This document shows, in pieces, positions 9,731 to 18,502 of a DNA stretch of 64,000 bases. The notes beneath the pieces are model-generated. The model worked only from the letters and a program-made list of their open reading frames with translations. It had not been told where the DNA came from and searched no databases. How positions within the stretch are numbered: the stretch's first letter is position 1; each line of letters opens with the position of its first letter. The translations under genes were made by a program, and so were the position numbers. Source of the DNA: Fibrobacterota bacterium (GTDB lineage: Bacteria; Fibrobacterota; Fibrobacteria; UBA5070); assembly GCA_016715065.1 (NCBI GenBank), contig JADKBN010000020.1, positions 25,893 through 89,892 of the forward strand, written 5' to 3'.

Positions 9731-10309
9731 ATGCGCAGTGTTTTCTTGAGCGTTCTTGCTTTGTCGATTTCTGTCTTCGCTGCCGAAGCCGTTCCGCGGA
9801 TCGGGTTGGTCGATACCAAGGCTATTTTCGACGGGTTCAAGGGAACCAAGGAAGCCCAGGAGCGGTTCGACAAGCAGGTGGCCGCCTGGGAACAGGATGT
9901 GGCCGACAAGCAAAAGGAACTGGCAACCCTCAAGGACAAGTTCGACAAGCAGGGCATGATGCTCTCCGAGGAGCGCAAGCGCGCTCTGCAGAGCGACTTC
10001 ATGGCCAAGCAGGCGGACCTCCAGAAGATGGCCCAGACGCTTTACGGCAAAGACGGAAAGCTGGTCAAGGAGAACGAGAAGTTCACCGGGCCGATCATCC
10101 AGAAAATCCGCGGCATCGCCCAGCAGGTGGCCAAGGCGGAGGGCTACGATCTCGTGTTGGACCGCGCATCTGGTGCGGTGTTCTACGTGGGCAAGGAAGA
10201 CTGGGACCTGACCCAGAAGGTCTTGGACCGATTGAACGCGGACTTCCTCTCCACCGATGCGCCTGCCAAGGATGCTCCCGCTCCGGCTGCCAAGCCCAAA
10301 GCCAAGTAA
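9731..10309 (+). CDS. skp: Skp/OmpH family periplasmic chaperone
   Basis: 192 residues starting at ATG 9731, preceded by 'gaaagg'. A signal peptide (MRSVFLSVLALSISVFAAEA) is followed by 'IGLVDTKAIFDGFKGTKEAQ', the usual OmpH start, then a long charged coiled-coil (residues 45-110) and the return strand region 'IAQQVAKAEGYDLVLDRASGAVFYVG'. The tail is an Ala/Pro/Lys stretch (APAKDAPAPAAKPKAK). Skp holds unfolded outer-membrane proteins on their way to BamA. The gene sits between bamA and lpxD, the classical arrangement, 11 bp after bamA and 8 bp before lpxD. Confidence 0.93.
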   Translation: MRSVFLSVLALSISVFAAEAVPRIGLVDTKAIFDGFKGTKEAQERFDKQVAAWEQDVADKQKELATLKDKFDKQGMMLSEERKRALQSDFMAKQADLQKMAQTLYGKDGKLVKENEKFTGPIIQKIRGIAQQVAKAEGYDLVLDRASGAVFYVGKEDWDLTQKVLDRLNADFLSTDAPAKDAPAPAAKPKAK

Positions 10310-10317
10310 GCCAAACC

Positions 10318-11208
10318 ATGGCGCTGGCCCTCCCTGACGTGTCTGACTGGGGCGGGCTTTCGCAGATTTTGGGGACCTCTCCGGTGGAGTGGGTCCCTTT
10401 GTTTCGATTGGCCGGCATGGAGGAAGCCGTTGGCGGCGACCTATGTGTGCTGCCTTCGCAAGCGAGCCCTTTGCAAATCAGAGCCTGTCGAGCTGCGGTA
10501 TTGGTCGGAACCTCGCAGCAGCGTGAACATCTCGGTAAAAATTCCTCCACGACATTCCTGGTCGTCCCGGAGCCGACTCGGGTTTTTTGGGAGCTTTTGG
10601 ATGGTCCCTGCCGGCCGGCCCAATCCCCCGAGGATTGGATGGAGGAGCGGGAAGTGGTCGATCGGTTCGGCGTCTTTTCGCGTACGGCCATGGTGCATCG
10701 CGCTGCCAGTGTAGGGCGGGGGGTGTTCATCGGAGCCGGCGCGGTGATCCACGCTCGCGTGGACCTCGCCGACAGGGTGAGCGTTGGTGAAGGTTGTGTG
10801 CTGGGGGCTGCGGGATTTGGTTTTGTGTCTGTTGGCGGGGCCATGCGCCAACTCCCGCATTGGGCTGGAGTCGAGGTTGGCGATGGCACCACGTTTGGCC
10901 CGCAGTGTCAAGTCAGCGCGGGGCTGCTTTCCCCCACGAGGATTGGACGAAACTGCCACTTCGATGCCCAAATCCAGGTGGGACACAACTGCCAGGTCGG
11001 GGACGGCTGCCTCGTGGCCGGGCAGTCTGGTCTAGCTGGCTCGGTGGTGTTGGGGTCCCACTGCCTTGTTGGCGGCCAAGCGGGGATCTCCGACCATGTC
11101 CAACTCGGTGACCGATGTGTTGTGGCTGCCCGAGCGGGAGTGACGCGCAGTTGGCCTCCGGAAACGGTCCTGCGGGGGTTTCCGGCTCGCCCCGGAAGAG
11201 CTCGTTGA
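10318..11208 (+). CDS. lpxD: UDP-3-O-acylglucosamine N-acyltransferase LpxD
   Basis: 296 residues, somewhat shorter than the usual 330-350, mainly in the N-terminal uridine-binding part. From about residue 120 it is built of left-handed-helix hexapeptide repeats (VGRGVFIGAGAVIHARVDLAD and onwards). The segment 'VGHNCQVGDGCLVAGQSGLAG' carries His223, the position of the catalytic His of LpxD. The enzyme adds the N-linked hydroxyacyl chain to UDP-3-O-acyl-GlcN, the third step of lipid A synthesis. It is 8 bp downstream of skp. In most genomes the next gene would be lpxC or fabZ; here a 6-kb beta-helix gene intervenes. Confidence 0.93.
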   Translation: MALALPDVSDWGGLSQILGTSPVEWVPLFRLAGMEEAVGGDLCVLPSQASPLQIRACRAAVLVGTSQQREHLGKNSSTTFLVVPEPTRVFWELLDGPCRPAQSPEDWMEEREVVDRFGVFSRTAMVHRAASVGRGVFIGAGAVIHARVDLADRVSVGEGCVLGAAGFGFVSVGGAMRQLPHWAGVEVGDGTTFGPQCQVSAGLLSPTRIGRNCHFDAQIQVGHNCQVGDGCLVAGQSGLAGSVVLGSHCLVGGQAGISDHVQLGDRCVVAARAGVTRSWPPETVLRGFPARPGRAR

Positions 11209-11282
11209 ATTCGGGAAACCGCAAGACAGACGATTTCGTGACACCCAAACCCGCAGAATGGCGGCTTGGTCTCTGGGGGATC

Positions 11283-11301
11283 CATTGTAAGACTTACAAT
11301 G
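11283..11301. promoter_or_regulatory. Perfect 9-1-9 palindrome upstream of giant beta-helix gene
   Basis: 'cattgtaagacttacaatg' reads identically on both strands around a central A. It lies in the 198-bp gap between lpxD and the 2018-aa gene, 105 bp before its ATG. AT-rich perfect dyads of this size are typical dimeric-repressor operators. No T-run follows, so it is not a terminator. No second copy was noticed upstream of the paralogue at 18.5 kb. Confidence 0.4.
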
Positions 11302-11406
11302 TGCAAAGTCGCAAGAATTCTTCTGCGAAAATGGTGGACCGAGGGTAGCTTGCTTCGGTTCTATCGAGTGGCTTCAGCCATTCCATTGCCACGTTAGGAG
11401 ACTTAA

Positions 11407-14400
11407 ATGCTTGCGGGTTTGCCTGTCATGACCGATTTTCGTCGGAAATTTGGACTATTTGTGCTTGGCGGCTTTTTCGCGCTGGCGTCCACCACGTTCG
11501 CGCAAGCCCAGTTCAAGGTTCCAGGCACGCATGCGTCCATCCAGGAAGCCGTGGATGCATGCCCGGCCGCAGGTTGCGTGATCAGTCTCAGTGACCCGCT
11601 CTACAAGCTGCCCAACACGCTTCTCATCTACGAGAAGTCGAACATCACCCTCAAAGGTGCGGTGGGCCTCAAACCCGTGATCCAATTCCAGGACAAGGGT
11701 TTGCTGGCAGGACCCAACTTTTCCGCGGCCGACGCGGTGAACCAGCCTGCGGGTTGGAAACAATGGCCGCTCAACAACTCCACCGCCGTGGGTGGAAGCA
11801 AGAACACCTCCAATCCCTATTCCACCAGTGGCTACCAGCAAAATGGTGTGATCCTCATCAAGCGAAGCTCCAACATCACGCTGGAAAACATCGTGGTGGA
11901 TGGCGTGGCGCCGATACCGGTGGGGCATCTGGGCATCTGGGATCCGGACGGCAATCCGACCTTGCTGGGCAATTTCGGTGTGAATCTCTTCCTCTCCAAG
12001 GAAGTGACATTGCGCAACACCAAGATTCAGAATTGTTTCTCTGGGATGTACATCTTCGGTCGCAACAAGGGTGGCGCGATGGCGCGCGACAACAAGGCCG
12101 ACCTCGACAAGGATCAGCTCCTGCCCAACAGCCAGTTCGGGTATTCCGGCCAGCATATGGTCGAGTACTCCGAACTCGCCGACAACATCTGGGGCGTGTA
12201 TGTCGAATCCGATTGGGATCTGGGCTCCACGTTCCATCACAACCTCGTGTACAACAACTACAACCGGGACTTCACCGCCTGGATGGCATGCGTGCCAGGA
12301 GCAAAGACCGGAGCGGTCTGTGCCGCTACCGCTCCCGCGGCAATCAAGAACAACTCGGAAGCCGGCAACCAGGCTGGTGGCTTCATGTACGGCAAGGATT
12401 TCGTGACCGTTGCGTACAAGATCTACAACAACACCTTCTACAGGAACGCATCCATCTTTGGATGGGGCCAATGGCGCGCCACCACACAGCACGTGGTGTA
12501 CAACAACCTGATCGCCAACATGTACCTGGACTACAACACGTCCAATACAGGCCTGAAATCGGACAATTTCAGGAAGTATTTCTCGAATGTCGATCTGATT
12601 TCAAAATACACCGACGGCATCTACAACAACACCTTCGCGATCTTTCCGGAGAAGGTTTCGATCAACTCCATGAAGGTGACAGATTCTGCCGCCACCACGC
12701 TGGCCAGGTCCGATCTCGTGTTCCCCGATCCGCGACTGCAGGTCCAAGTCCAGACCCAGAAGCTCACCTGGAATTTCCAGGCGACCCAGTACACGCCGCC
12801 GGGAGCGACAACGGGCACCTACATCAATTTGGCCACACCGTTCAAGGACAGCGTCCTTTATTGGAGCCAAGCCAACGTCCAATACCAGAAGACAGAACGG
12901 AACTTTCCGTTCAACGGCTGGGAACTCTCCGTTCCGGCGTTGCCTCCGGCCAAGTTCCCCACCAAGACCTACTCCGTGCTGGGCAAGCTTTTTGGCATCG
13001 TCGGAACGAACAACAACCAATTGCCTGCAGGTGTCCAGATCGGCGACACCATCCCCATCATGGACCAGGCCAACCAGCAGCAGTGGGCCGCTTTGGATTC
13101 CGCCTACGTGACCACGCTTCGGACCACCTGGACGGACACATTGGGAACGATCGACACGATCGCCAAGAAGGACGTGCGCAAGCAGACCAATTGGTTCATC
13201 AAGTCCGTCGCGTTCCAATCGACAGATCCCAAGAGCCCCAAGTTCCTCGAGCCCGTTTGGGAAGATGCAGGGGTGGACTCGGTAATCCTCGATCACGGCC
13301 GTTGGGGTGTCGATCCGGATGGATCCATCGCCGACGTGGGTGCCAAGTCGAAGTCCAAAGGCACCGCTCCGAGCATCCTATTGAAGGATGGCACCCAGGC
13401 CAAGTACGACTCGGTGGCCAACACCATCCGGTTTTCCTTCGATTTGGTGGAAACCGGCGGAAACTTCGTCAGCTACCAGTACTACATCTTCTCGTACGCC
13501 TCGGCAGTTTCTGACGACGACAACCCGATCATTCCCTACAACCCCAGGGATCTGGCGCTCACTTCGATCATCAGCGGCACTCCCAAGCCGGGCTCCAACA
13601 CCTTCGAAGCCAAGCTCCCGGTCAAGCCGGATCCTCGCTCGCGCTACCAAGTGATGGTGGTCGCCCAGACCGCTTCCGGAGCCACGGTGTATTCCAACAT
13701 GGGCACCTGGCTTTACAAAAACGACGGTTTCGACATGAACGTCATGTTCTTCGACAAGACCACTGGTGCACAAATCACCTCCGCTCGCGTGGGTCAAACC
13801 GTCGTCATGAAAGTCCGCCCGGTGATTTCTCGTGATGTCACGATCCGACTGGTCAGCGGTATCAAATACAACTGCCGTGATTTGTCCTCTGGTGTTTTGA
13901 CCAACTTGGGCCTGAGCAGCAAGGATTCGGCGCAGAAGGTGTGCACAGGCACCACCAAACGCGTGGTCGCGGACACATCCTTCCGCGATTCGCTCGATGC
14001 TGGCAAGAAAACCGCCAACGTTTATACTGGAACCCTGCAAATGGTCCAGATCCGTGCAACCGGGCTCCATGATGTGATCAATGGTGGTGCTGTGGTGGAT
14101 CCCACCGACATTTTCCGCACCAACGTGAAGGGCGAAACCGCCTACGACGTGTTCTTCACGGTGGCTGGTCCGCAGATCGTGGGCGCCAACGGCAAGGATA
14201 CCGTGGGCGTCGGCGGCAAAAAAGCGAGCTTCTCCGGGGACGGCAAGATCTTGATCCGCCCCGGCCTTCCCTACGTCGCGCAGTTCCAGGATCCTCCTTC
14301 GGTTTCGCTTGCCGACACCGGATTCATGACCCAGAACGCCCGGGTGCCTGTGAAGGTCACCGTCTTCGACAGCGTGGGCAACCTGGTGGACACCAGCTCC

Positions 14401-17400
14401 AACATCGCCATCGAGATCACCACTGCTTTGGGCGGTGTATCGGTGGTCGGAGGCGATCCAACCGCCAAGACCATGAATCTGAAACTGGACTCCGCCACCG
14501 GCGTTTTCTGGGCCCGCACGTTCGATCCGGTGGGAAGCGTGTTCTTCCTGAAATCGCAAGTCGTGATCCGCGACTCGGCTCGGGTGAAGGTCATGCCTCC
14601 CAAGGAGGCTCTGAAGTGGACCTATGCCCCGGGCGATTCCATCTTCCGCTACCTGGGGCAATCCGCCTCTATCACACTGACCCTTGTGGACGGCAACGGA
14701 ACGCCTGCGGTGGACCCATTGGCTCCACCCTTCAACGCCACATTGACGATCGCTCCGGGATTGCGCTTGGCTTTGCCGACCAATCTGGATTCGGCGATCA
14801 CTTCGGTCGATATTCTCCGTTCCGCAACCGCCTCCATCAACCTGGTCGTGCTTTCCGATGGTCCGGTTTCGGCGGGAAGCTTGGTCGCCACCAATCCAGC
14901 GCTGGACGACGCGGCGACCTTCCAGCCCGTCACCTTCATGCCCCCTCCCGTCCCGCCCACACCCAGTGTCGACTCGGCCGTGTTTCGGGATGTGGATTGC
15001 GATGGATCCGCCGAAATCGTGCGGATCTATTTCAAGAAGGATCCGGTCCGCCGCCTGAAGGATTCCATCCAAGTCACCGACGTGGTCGTGAAAATGCCTT
15101 TCGCCAGCCAAACCGTTCTGGGTGCATCGACCAAGGTCGTCGACGCCGATTCCAGCATCCTGGATGTTGCGCTGACCTCCCCGGTCCCGGGCACCAGCCC
15201 GAAGGGTGCCGTTTCCGTCCACCTCAGCCTCAAGCGACTCTCGCTGGGCGACACGGTGGTGAACGCTTTGGCCACGGGCAACACCGATACCGTGTTCGGC
15301 GTCGCCGATCGCGTGGGCCCTCGCCTGGTGCCCCGTGCCGTGATCTGGGAAAACTCGCTGGGCAATCCTCGCGATACGCTGCGGTTCATCGTGAGTGAAC
15401 CTGTCTCCTACACCAAACCGATCTTCCCCTTGCTGGTGTGGAATGGTGGAGTTTGGAAGAAGACGGCTGCCACGGTGTTGAACGCCAAGGCGGGTGTGAA
15501 CAGCGACACAATCGAACTGGACGTCCAGGGCAACGAAGGGCTGCTTGTGGAAAAGGCCGTGGTGCGCTTGGATCCATCTGCCGATCTGGTGGATGCCTCC
15601 GGCAACCACGCCGATGACTGTGCGGGCGCGACGGATACTCTGCTCGTGTATGTCAAGCCCATCCCCATGGTGTCCGCGGCCATCGTCGATATCGACGGAA
15701 ACGGAGCCGCCGACCAGATCCACGTTCGCTTTGCCGCCAAACTCTCCAAGCCCGCGCACTTCCCGGATTCGCTGGTCGTGTCCGATTGGTGCGATTTCTG
15801 CGGAACCCGTTCGGTGTTGCTCGGAGCCTCTTCCGATAGCGTCCAGTTCTCGATCAGCATCCTGCCCTTCGAGCAGGGCAAGACCACTGGCCTGGGATTG
15901 GCCGGACAGGGGACTCTCACCTTCCGCAGCCCCATGCAAAACCAGACGATCGATTTGGTCGACAGTGTCGGTCCGATTCCCATGACGGCAGCGCTACGGT
16001 TCGGCAACGGCGCGGACACCCTCCGGGTGACCTTCTCCGAGCCCGTTTCCCATTTGGCAGGTGGTTCCTATCTGATGCACCAAAGCGCGTTGGCTTTGGG
16101 CTTGACGGCCCCGGCTCCCGCCACCTCCACGAGCTGGACCTTTACCGTGCCCTCCAACGCCAGTCCGTACCCTGCGGTGGGGGACAGCGTGTATCTGCCC
16201 AATGCATTGTCTCGGTTGGTCGGGGTCGGAGGGGTACTTCCCACTTCGGTCTCCCATCCTCCCAGGGTGGTCGTGCAGGGTGGAGACCGGGTGCCGGATT
16301 CCGCCTTGGTGTTGGACCGCAACTTCGACGGCACGGCCGATGCGGTGCGTCTGTTCTACTCCTCTCCTTTGCGTGGCAACCCGATCTACACGTTCACTTG
16401 GGCCGGCGTGCCTGTCACGGTGGACAGCAAGGATCTTGTCGGTGGGGCCAAGGATTCCCTCCAGCTGACCTTGCCGGTGAGCGGATTCCCATCCATGACC
16501 ACCGCCGATCCTGCCTCGAAGGGAACAACCCAGAGTCTGGTCGCGGGAGCGTTGGAGCCAGCCCAGTCCTTCCCGATGCGAGACCGGGTCCCTCCTGTTA
16601 TCGATTCCGTGTACGTGAGCTACGGCCAGGTGGAAGGTACTCCTGACACCATGCGTGTTTGGACGAGCGAGCCCATCGTCGCGCCGCAGTTGAAAGCATT
16701 CTTGGGTCTCGAGAAGTCGGGCGTGCGCAAGCCGTTCTCCGATAACTCGACAAGCCAGATCCAGGGCGCAGGACCGTTTGTCATCACCTGCACGGGATGC
16801 ATCGATAGCCTGACCACCTTCGGGATGCCCAGCTGGCCGGATCGTGCTCGATTGCAGGCGGGGATCATGGACAATTCCCTGAACGCCGTGGGTGATTCCT
16901 CGGTTTGGGTGACCGTCTACAACGGCCTGTATCCGACCCGTTACAAGGTCAGTCTCTACCCGGATGGTGGAGTGCAGGTGGCGGTGGTGCCCGACGACGC
17001 TCCCATCAAGAAGCTGCCTCCGGTGTCGGCGTTCATCCTTCCCGGCAACGATCTTCCTGACGGTGTCTGGACTCCTATCGGCTCCACGGCCGATGCCATG
17101 GGACAGGCGGGCAATCCAGTGATCACCACATCGGCGGCCAAAGCCGGCTTCTACGGATTGAAAGTGGAAATGAACACTTCGTTCGATGCCGATTTCCTGG
17201 CCTACGACAATCTCGGGGTGTACGTCGGGAAGCAGAACATCCGCATCGACATCGACGAGCTCCGCGCGCGGGGGCTGGTGGTGGGTGGCAAGTACACCTT
17301 GGCTGTGGTCATGAACGGCTCGAACATGGTCAGCAAGCCGGTCTCCAGCGGTGTCTACATGATCCGCCTGATCAGCTACGGCAAGCAGAACGTCAACGGA

Positions 17401-17463
17401 GTGCAGGTGCGTGCCATGCTGGAAAACAAGATCTTCAAGGTGGGCTACCAACGCAAGAAGTAA
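11407..17463 (+). CDS. Giant secreted right-handed beta-helix protein (2018 aa), paralogue A
   Basis: ATG 11407 follows a good 'aggag' at 7 bp. A long signal peptide (hydrophobic core at residues 15-31, cleavage near TTFAQA) leads to a pectin-lyase-like beta-helix opening ('ASIQEAVDACPAAGCVISLSD', then NITL..NIVVDG turns) up to about residue 450. The middle is beta-sandwich-like. The C-terminal half alternates Asp-rich calcium-loop modules, at residues 1195 (DVDCDGSAEIV), 1428 (DIDGNGAADQI) and 1637 (DRNFDGTADAV), with Ig-like modules containing 'DTLRVTFSEPV'-type strands. The last 180 residues form a domain ending in a basic tail (FKVGYQRKK). It closely matches the protein encoded at 18503-24196. 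Enzymatic activity on pectin or other polysaccharide is possible, but no catalytic residues could be assigned. It sits between lpxD and lpxC. Confidence 0.88.
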   Translation: MLAGLPVMTDFRRKFGLFVLGGFFALASTTFAQAQFKVPGTHASIQEAVDACPAAGCVISLSDPLYKLPNTLLIYEKSNITLKGAVGLKPVIQFQDKGLLAGPNFSAADAVNQPAGWKQWPLNNSTAVGGSKNTSNPYSTSGYQQNGVILIKRSSNITLENIVVDGVAPIPVGHLGIWDPDGNPTLLGNFGVNLFLSKEVTLRNTKIQNCFSGMYIFGRNKGGAMARDNKADLDKDQLLPNSQFGYSGQHMVEYSELADNIWGVYVESDWDLGSTFHHNLVYNNYNRDFTAWMACVPGAKTGAVCAATAPAAIKNNSEAGNQAGGFMYGKDFVTVAYKIYNNTFYRNASIFGWGQWRATTQHVVYNNLIANMYLDYNTSNTGLKSDNFRKYFSNVDLISKYTDGIYNNTFAIFPEKVSINSMKVTDSAATTLARSDLVFPDPRLQVQVQTQKLTWNFQATQYTPPGATTGTYINLATPFKDSVLYWSQANVQYQKTERNFPFNGWELSVPALPPAKFPTKTYSVLGKLFGIVGTNNNQLPAGVQIGDTIPIMDQANQQQWAALDSAYVTTLRTTWTDTLGTIDTIAKKDVRKQTNWFIKSVAFQSTDPKSPKFLEPVWEDAGVDSVILDHGRWGVDPDGSIADVGAKSKSKGTAPSILLKDGTQAKYDSVANTIRFSFDLVETGGNFVSYQYYIFSYASAVSDDDNPIIPYNPRDLALTSIISGTPKPGSNTFEAKLPVKPDPRSRYQVMVVAQTASGATVYSNMGTWLYKNDGFDMNVMFFDKTTGAQITSARVGQTVVMKVRPVISRDVTIRLVSGIKYNCRDLSSGVLTNLGLSSKDSAQKVCTGTTKRVVADTSFRDSLDAGKKTANVYTGTLQMVQIRATGLHDVINGGAVVDPTDIFRTNVKGETAYDVFFTVAGPQIVGANGKDTVGVGGKKASFSGDGKILIRPGLPYVAQFQDPPSVSLADTGFMTQNARVPVKVTVFDSVGNLVDTSSNIAIEITTALGGVSVVGGDPTAKTMNLKLDSATGVFWARTFDPVGSVFFLKSQVVIRDSARVKVMPPKEALKWTYAPGDSIFRYLGQSASITLTLVDGNGTPAVDPLAPPFNATLTIAPGLRLALPTNLDSAITSVDILRSATASINLVVLSDGPVSAGSLVATNPALDDAATFQPVTFMPPPVPPTPSVDSAVFRDVDCDGSAEIVRIYFKKDPVRRLKDSIQVTDVVVKMPFASQTVLGASTKVVDADSSILDVALTSPVPGTSPKGAVSVHLSLKRLSLGDTVVNALATGNTDTVFGVADRVGPRLVPRAVIWENSLGNPRDTLRFIVSEPVSYTKPIFPLLVWNGGVWKKTAATVLNAKAGVNSDTIELDVQGNEGLLVEKAVVRLDPSADLVDASGNHADDCAGATDTLLVYVKPIPMVSAAIVDIDGNGAADQIHVRFAAKLSKPAHFPDSLVVSDWCDFCGTRSVLLGASSDSVQFSISILPFEQGKTTGLGLAGQGTLTFRSPMQNQTIDLVDSVGPIPMTAALRFGNGADTLRVTFSEPVSHLAGGSYLMHQSALALGLTAPAPATSTSWTFTVPSNASPYPAVGDSVYLPNALSRLVGVGGVLPTSVSHPPRVVVQGGDRVPDSALVLDRNFDGTADAVRLFYSSPLRGNPIYTFTWAGVPVTVDSKDLVGGAKDSLQLTLPVSGFPSMTTADPASKGTTQSLVAGALEPAQSFPMRDRVPPVIDSVYVSYGQVEGTPDTMRVWTSEPIVAPQLKAFLGLEKSGVRKPFSDNSTSQIQGAGPFVITCTGCIDSLTTFGMPSWPDRARLQAGIMDNSLNAVGDSSVWVTVYNGLYPTRYKVSLYPDGGVQVAVVPDDAPIKKLPPVSAFILPGNDLPDGVWTPIGSTADAMGQAGNPVITTSAAKAGFYGLKVEMNTSFDADFLAYDNLGVYVGKQNIRIDIDELRARGLVVGGKYTLAVVMNGSNMVSKPVSSGVYMIRLISYGKQNVNGVQVRAMLENKIFKVGYQRKK

Positions 17464-17485
17464 CGGATCCAGCTCGAAGATCCAC

Positions 17486-17525
17486 AGAAAGGCTGCCTCC
17501 TGAAAAGGGGGTGGCCTTTTCCTTT
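17486..17525 (+). terminator. Terminator overlapping lpxC start
   Basis: 'aaaggctgcctcc' pairs with 'gggggtggccttt' around the loop TGAAAA, using some G-U pairs, and is followed by T-rich 'tccttttc'. It lies 23 bp after the giant gene's stop. The proposed lpxC GTG (17511) lies inside its 3' arm, so transcription termination and lpxC translation would share the same bases. Confidence 0.7.
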
Positions 17526-18326
17526 TCAGGGATTGGCTACCATACGGGTAGGCTCAATCGATTGCGTTTCCAACGTGCCAGGCGGGGGGGCGCCTTCATA
17601 CGGATTGGGCAGCGCGATATCTCGCTTCGGGACGAACGGCTTTCACCGGATGCCACTCTGCGCTGCACGAGGTTCGGCGGAGTTGGTCCACTGGAGCATC
17701 TGCTGGCGGCAGTGTGCGTGTTGGGCGTCGACGGCTGGATCCTGGAGGCGCAGCACGAGGATCTCCCCCTCTTCGATGGATCCGCTTTGGCCTGGCAGGA
17801 AGCCATTCTGGCCACGGGTCCTGCAGGATCCCCGTCGGTGGTCCGGGGTCCGGATCAGGCCTTCGAGTGCTCCGATGAGCGCGGTTGGTTTCGTTACCGG
17901 CCCTCGAAATGTTTGGAGCTTGAGGTGGGCTGGACACAGGGGCTGGAGGGACCGGAAGTCTGGCGAGGAGGAGTCGCGGAACTTTCCGGCTTGCTGAAGG
18001 CGCGAACCTTCGTTCGCTCCCACGAATTTGTGCAGGCGCGGTCCGGCGGGTATCTGGCCGGAGCGGACGCCTGCTCCGGACGCCTGCTCCGAGGGCGGCT
18101 TCAGAGCCCATCCGAAATCCTTTTGGCGAAAGAACTCGGAGTGGATCCTGCCCAGGTTGCCTGGACGGGTGGCGTGCCGCGAATGGCGGGAGAGTGTGCG
18201 GCGCACAAAGCATTGGATCTGCTGGGTGACTTGCAACTGCGGCTGGGCGGGATTCCTCAAGGGAAGATCGAAGTGCAGGACGCGGGGCACTCTCTGCATT
18301 TGGCCGCTTGCGATGGCCTTGGCTGA
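17511..18326 (+). CDS. lpxC: UDP-3-O-acyl-N-acetylglucosamine deacetylase LpxC
   Basis: 271 residues, about 30 short of typical LpxC. The zinc ligands are present: His63 in 'GPLEHLLAAVCVLGVDG' (with Glu62, the general base), His232 and Asp236 in 'AAHKALDLLGDLQL', and the catalytic His260 in 'DAGHSLHLA'. The N-terminus 'FSFSGIGYHTGRL' matches the first conserved LpxC strand and HTG turn, so translation must start close to GTG 17511; no ATG is available upstream of this motif. The enzyme commits the cell to lipid A synthesis and is normally tightly controlled. The start codon lies in the terminator of the preceding gene, so expression may need its own promoter or read-through. Confidence 0.9.
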   Translation: MAFSFSGIGYHTGRLNRLRFQRARRGGAFIRIGQRDISLRDERLSPDATLRCTRFGGVGPLEHLLAAVCVLGVDGWILEAQHEDLPLFDGSALAWQEAILATGPAGSPSVVRGPDQAFECSDERGWFRYRPSKCLELEVGWTQGLEGPEVWRGGVAELSGLLKARTFVRSHEFVQARSGGYLAGADACSGRLLRGRLQSPSEILLAKELGVDPAQVAWTGGVPRMAGECAAHKALDLLGDLQLRLGGIPQGKIEVQDAGHSLHLAACDGLG

Positions 18327-18502
18327 CTCCATCGCCCCTTCCGTGCTCCAGTTGAGCACGAATTGGCAATGGAAAGAACCAGATCGACCCCTACAACGAC
18401 AGAAATCATGGTAAATCTTTGTGTGGACTCCAGTTCTCCAACAAGAGAATCGCGTCCTGATCGCTTACGACATACGTGAAGTTGCCGCTAAAGAGGTTCG
18501 CC

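Noticed and set aside
18327..18502. Terminator at the 'cgtgctc..gagcacg' dyad downstream of lpxC
   Set aside because: The 7-bp stem has no T-run after it; too weak to call.
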